A stretch of DNA of 64,000 nt from Pseudomonadota bacterium (lineage in GTDB: Bacteria > Chloroflexota > UBA6077 > JAJPHF01). The stretch lies in contig JAJPHF010000117.1 in NCBI GenBank assembly GCA_021325365.1, positions 1 to 64,000 on the forward strand. Direction: 5' to 3'. Positions 60,135-64,000 of the stretch are shown here, one piece after another (the first letter of the stretch is position 1; every line of letters starts with the position of its first letter). Made by a program: the position numbers and the translations under genes. The notes under the pieces were generated by a model. It was not told where the DNA came from. It ran no database searches and saw only the letters and a list, made by a program, of their open reading frames with translations.

Positions 60135-60492
60135 GTGCCGTTCCAGGCGCACCAGGCCAATCCTCTCTTGCTCGGAACCCGGGCCGTTCCCAGGTCTTGG
60201 AGCCCTCGCCCTGCCCGGCGGCGTGGTGCAGCGGCGTCCACGATGCTGTGAACTCGACCGCACCGCGTCGTCGACCACCACGGCCTTGGACTGTCCATCG
60301 TCAGGGCCACCGCTATCGCCCACGATGCCACGCGCACCGCGAGCGCGCGGCCGGGGGGTGGCCTCCCGAGAGAGATCCACGTCCCGCTCGGACCGTGCGC
60401 AATGCCACGGTAGGTGGCAGCCGAGACGCTCGAACGGTCGGTGTCAGGCCAGCGAACGCACCGATCAGGCTGGCCGCGGCGATGCCGCCCGT
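60135..60492. other. Intergenic region, no gene seen
   Basis: A 358-bp gap between the M15 gene and the permease stop. Frames on both strands are open because of high GC, but show no homology. Confidence 0.4.
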
Positions 60493-63164
60493 TTACAGAT
60501 TCTCCGCCCTGATCGCATCCACGATGTTGTCGTTGCGGATCATCGCCCCGGAGACCGTCATGGTGGCGAAGACGATCGCCAGGACGCCGGCGATGCAGGC
60601 CAGGATCGCCCCCCAGGGCAGGGTGAAGGCAAAGGAGCTCACCCCGCCGAACTGGTAGTAGATGACCACGCTCAGGGCGATCCCGAGCGGCAGACCGTAG
60701 AGCAGGGCGGTCAGCCCGTAGAACAGGCTCTCGTAGCGCAGCATGCGCCGGAAGCCACCCGGCGTCAGCCCGACCGACCTGAGCATGGCGATCTCGCGCC
60801 GGCGCAGCTTGATGTTGGTGTCCAGCGTGTTGACGATGTTGGTCACCCCGATCAGCGTGATCAGCGTCAGGAACCCGTAGAAGAACAGGTTGATCAGCAG
60901 CGTCTGCAGGTATTGGCTCTTGTTGAACTCCTTCATCGAGAAGTATGAGATATTGCCGCCAGCCGTCGCCTTGTAGAGCCGTTCGATGGCTTCCACCGCC
61001 GCGTCCGGGTCATCGCTCTTGATGGTCATGTGCCCGGGATTGATCGGGCCCAGCTGCAGCATCCGGTCGCTCCAACCGTCGAAGACGGCATCCGAGACGA
61101 TCAGTTCCGGCACCAGCCCCACCCCCAGGAAACCCAGGGGTGTCTCCCGAGCGACCGCGCCCACTGTCCAGTTCAGGCTGGCCGGTGTTTCGTCCCCAGT
61201 TTGGGGGGAGGCGTAGCCGGACATCCTGGAGGCAGACAGCGTGTCGCCCGGCTTCAGGTTGAACAGGTCGAAGTCGTACAGCTTGCCGCCCTGGCGCAGG
61301 GTGCTGTGGTTGAGCAGGATCCCCCGCGGCGCGGATGGATCGGCATACGACTGCACGTCCAGGCCGAGCTGCACGGCGTAGTGGTTGAACTCGGCCGGCC
61401 CCACGGCACACACCTTGAGCACGAACTCGTAGGTACCGCCTTCTACAGCGCGGGGTAGATTCTCACGTTCAAGGCTGTTCAGCTCCTGCAGGGCCTGGTA
61501 CGCCGGGTCGGTGATCACCGCGTGCGGGGGGACGTACGCCTCGTGGGCGCAGCGGATGTAGGAGACCCGCTGCACTTCTGGCAACCGGCTGACCAGGTCG
61601 GCAAAACCCTTGGCGTGGCTCTGGCGGTAGTCCAGGTCGATCTGCAGGTCCCAGTTCATCGCTTTGCTCGCCATGCGCTGGGTGGTGTCGGTGTACAGCC
61701 TCAGGGCGTTGAAGGCGACGAACAGGACGATGCTGAGCATGAGCGAGAGCACCGTGGTGAGGTACTTCTTGCGGTCGCGCTTGAGGGATTTGAGCGCCAG
61801 CTCGCCCTCGAACCCGAACGCGCGCCGGATCAGCGGGCTCGTGCGCAGGTTGAGCGGCTTGCCCTCCCGGACCTCGCCGCTCTGGCGGATGGCATCGATG
61901 GGCGAAACCCGGGCGGCGCGCCGGGCGGGGATCCAGGCCGAGAGCAGGATGGTCGCCGCGGAAAACAGCACGGTCAGTCCGATGACCGACGGCGAGACCA
62001 CCAGCGGCATCCCCTGCTTCGCGTCAACGATCAGCTGGGAGACGATCCCCTGGGTGAGCTTCAGTAGGATCCCCACCCCGGCGATGGCGCCCAGGATGCC
62101 CAGCGGGATGCCGATCGTCGCGATGACTCCGGCTTCGGTCAGCACCATGCGGCGGATCTGCGCCGAGGTGGCGCCCACGCTGGCAAACAGGCCGAACTGC
62201 TTCGTGCGCTCGCCGATCGAGATGGCGAACGCGTTGTAGATCAGCAATGCCGAGCCGCAGACGATCAGGGCGATGAGGGTGGCGAGGACCACCAGGAAGA
62301 AGCGCACGTAGTTGGAACGGCCGCTGCCGCCCAACCAGGGCAGCAGCCGCTCGTTATAGGTAATGCTCTCCTGCGCCGGTTGGCCGTCCGGACCGGGGGT
62401 CAGGGTCAGACCGGCGCCTCTGGCAATTTCGGGCGCGCTGGTGTTAATGGTGCGCGGATCGCGGGCCAGGATTGAGATGTCTACTCTGTCGGTGGCTGCC
62501 AGCTGCGCCGGGTCGAGGTACGTGAAGGCCGGGAAAGCCGCGGGCATGCTGGTCTCATCGACCAGCGGCGCCATCATGCCTACCACCGTGTAGGTCCTGG
62601 ACACGGACGGGGTAAAGGTCTCCCCATCGTGCAGGGCCACAAATTGTTCGCCTCCCCATGCCTTGACCATTTCGTCGTAGTTGGGGATATTCCGCTGGCC
62701 AAAAGCCACATGCACTGTGGAGCCAGGTCTCAAGCCCAGGCCAGAGTCCCGAGCCATCACCCCCGAAATGAGCAGCTCATCCGTCGTTTGAGGAAAGCGC
62801 CCGGAGATCAGCTTGATGGGGTGGTTCCGGAATGAAGGCGCGTCGTAGGCGGTGAGATACAGGTAGGGCCGAGCGGTGTTGTGGCTGCCGTAGGTGGCGC
62901 TCCCGAGCGAAGCGCTGAGCATCGCCGTCCGGACGGCGCTGTTTTCGGTGATGTTTTTCGCCTTTGCGTAGGGCACGTCGGGGAACCGGGCATGCCAGTT
63001 CCCCGACATGAAGATCTCGTGGTCGATCATCACCTGCTGGAAGCTGACCCCCAGCAGGAGCACCCCACAGATCATGGCGGAGGACACGATCACCCCCACG
63101 ATGGTCACCGCAGTACGCTTCCTGTTCAGGCGCAGATACTTCAGCGTATACGTCGTCAGGACGT

Positions 63165-63168
<4 letters not shown>
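60493..63168 (-). CDS. FtsX/MacB-type ABC permease, two-module
   Basis: An 891-residue permease with two FtsX modules. Span 1 lies at RTAVTIVGVIVSSAMICGVL, then a large extracytoplasmic domain (about 45-285). Spans 2-4 include FFLVVLATLIALIVCGSALL and GVILLKLTQG, and a linker region (ARVSPIDAIRQSGEVREG) follows. A second module starts LTTVLSLMLSIVLFVAFNAL and ends with IRNDNIVDAIRAENL. Such exporters move antimicrobial peptides, lipids or lipoproteins, or transmit force to wall hydrolases. The ATG overlaps the ATPase stop by 4 bp. Confidence 0.9.
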
Positions 63169-63835
<667 letters not shown>

Positions 63836-63848
<13 letters not shown>

Positions 63849-64000
63849 GATTTGCCTCCAATGATTTGTGTAGTACCACGGTAGATCTGGCATAAGCCGT
63901 ACTTGGCGCCGTGTTCGGACAGCCACGCCGTGGCATTGTAGGGCCCAATGTCGACCGCGTCCCCCGACACGTGAGCAGAAGCGGTGGGGGTGCCGACCGA
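63836..64000 (-). pseudogene. Truncated second VanY-like M15 fragment
   Basis: Entering from the right edge, the minus strand reads SAHVSGDAVDIGPYNATAWL and SEHGAKYGLCQIY. It then departs from homology (RGTTQIIGG) and stops at 63836 inside the ABC ATPase start. The zinc-binding His/Asp pair is present but the WHYE ligand segment is lost, so the protein is probably inactive. Its 3' end seems to have been replaced by the ABC transporter operon. Confidence 0.7.

Noticed and set aside
60400..60480. Short CAATGCCACGG match to the M15 fragment
   Set aside because: Only 11 bp match and the reading frame gives no M15 residues, so it is likely chance.

Overview
The window is very GC-rich, gene-dense bacterial chromosome. 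Gene content suggests a Chloroflexota-type aerobe, possibly from a metagenome assembly: a caa3-type oxidase operon ending in a cytochrome b/c fusion, an Os1348-like small protein, Uma2, DUF433/DUF5615 and MpaB-like families, and many alanine/proline-rich proteins. That taxonomic call is inference. No rRNA, tRNA or CRISPR array was recognised.

Layout. 1-2494: a rifamycin-inactivation locus. An almost intact rph runs off the left edge. It is preceded by the stumps of a glycosyltransferase and an FAD monooxygenase, a RAE-like palindrome, and an IS5-family remnant. 2495-8100: metallophosphoesterase, a feruloyl-CoA hydratase/lyase-like enzyme, an orphan Cas6-like RAMP protein downstream of a LysR regulator, a very small Cys-rich membrane peptide and a membrane-anchored repeat protein. 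8344-11557: two ArsA-family ATPases with a 91-residue partner, followed by a two-gene cassette bracketed by a 43-bp duplication of the arsA-like 3' end. 11730-15912: membrane-anchored and secreted proteins and an amidohydrolase. 15926-21408: respiratory operon coxB-coxA-coxC-small subunit-Rieske-cytochrome b/c.

21811-34951: catabolic and accessory genes. These include Uma2, two amidohydrolases each broken by a one-base deletion, an isochorismatase-like hydrolase, three solute-binding-fold proteins without any permease, a VOC protein, an ArsR-type regulator divergent from a maleylpyruvate-isomerase-fold protein with a clear operator, an MFS exporter and an MpaB-like oxygenase. 35103-38820: a decayed insertion sequence with recognisable terminal repeats, then a small-gene operon (cupredoxin, 63-residue ORF, NrtS-like membrane protein, possible 53-residue peptide, Os1348-like leader-type protein) and a DUF433/DUF5615 toxin-antitoxin pair.

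38923-49131: two tandem M24-fold paralogues that have lost their metal ligands, a hypothetical protein, a GlcF/GlcD-like oxidase pair, an unknown overlapping gene pair, a cupin, and a LysR regulator divergent from a 14-TM drug exporter. 49358-58877: PPOX-like flavoprotein, PadR regulator with a DrrAB-like ABC exporter, stress/SPW membrane proteins, CsaA-like protein, methyltransferase, response regulator, VIT1-like transporter and a GT39-type glycosyltransferase. 58878-64000: a hydrolase stump, a VanY-like lipoprotein, a MacB/FtsX-type ABC exporter, and a second, truncated VanY-like fragment at the right edge.

The intergenic DNA is unusually structured: several very long perfect hairpins, three copies of a 37-bp REP-like unit, a 43-bp GC palindrome repeated 45 kb apart, and AGCTGATAGCTGA-type repeats around the ArsA genes.
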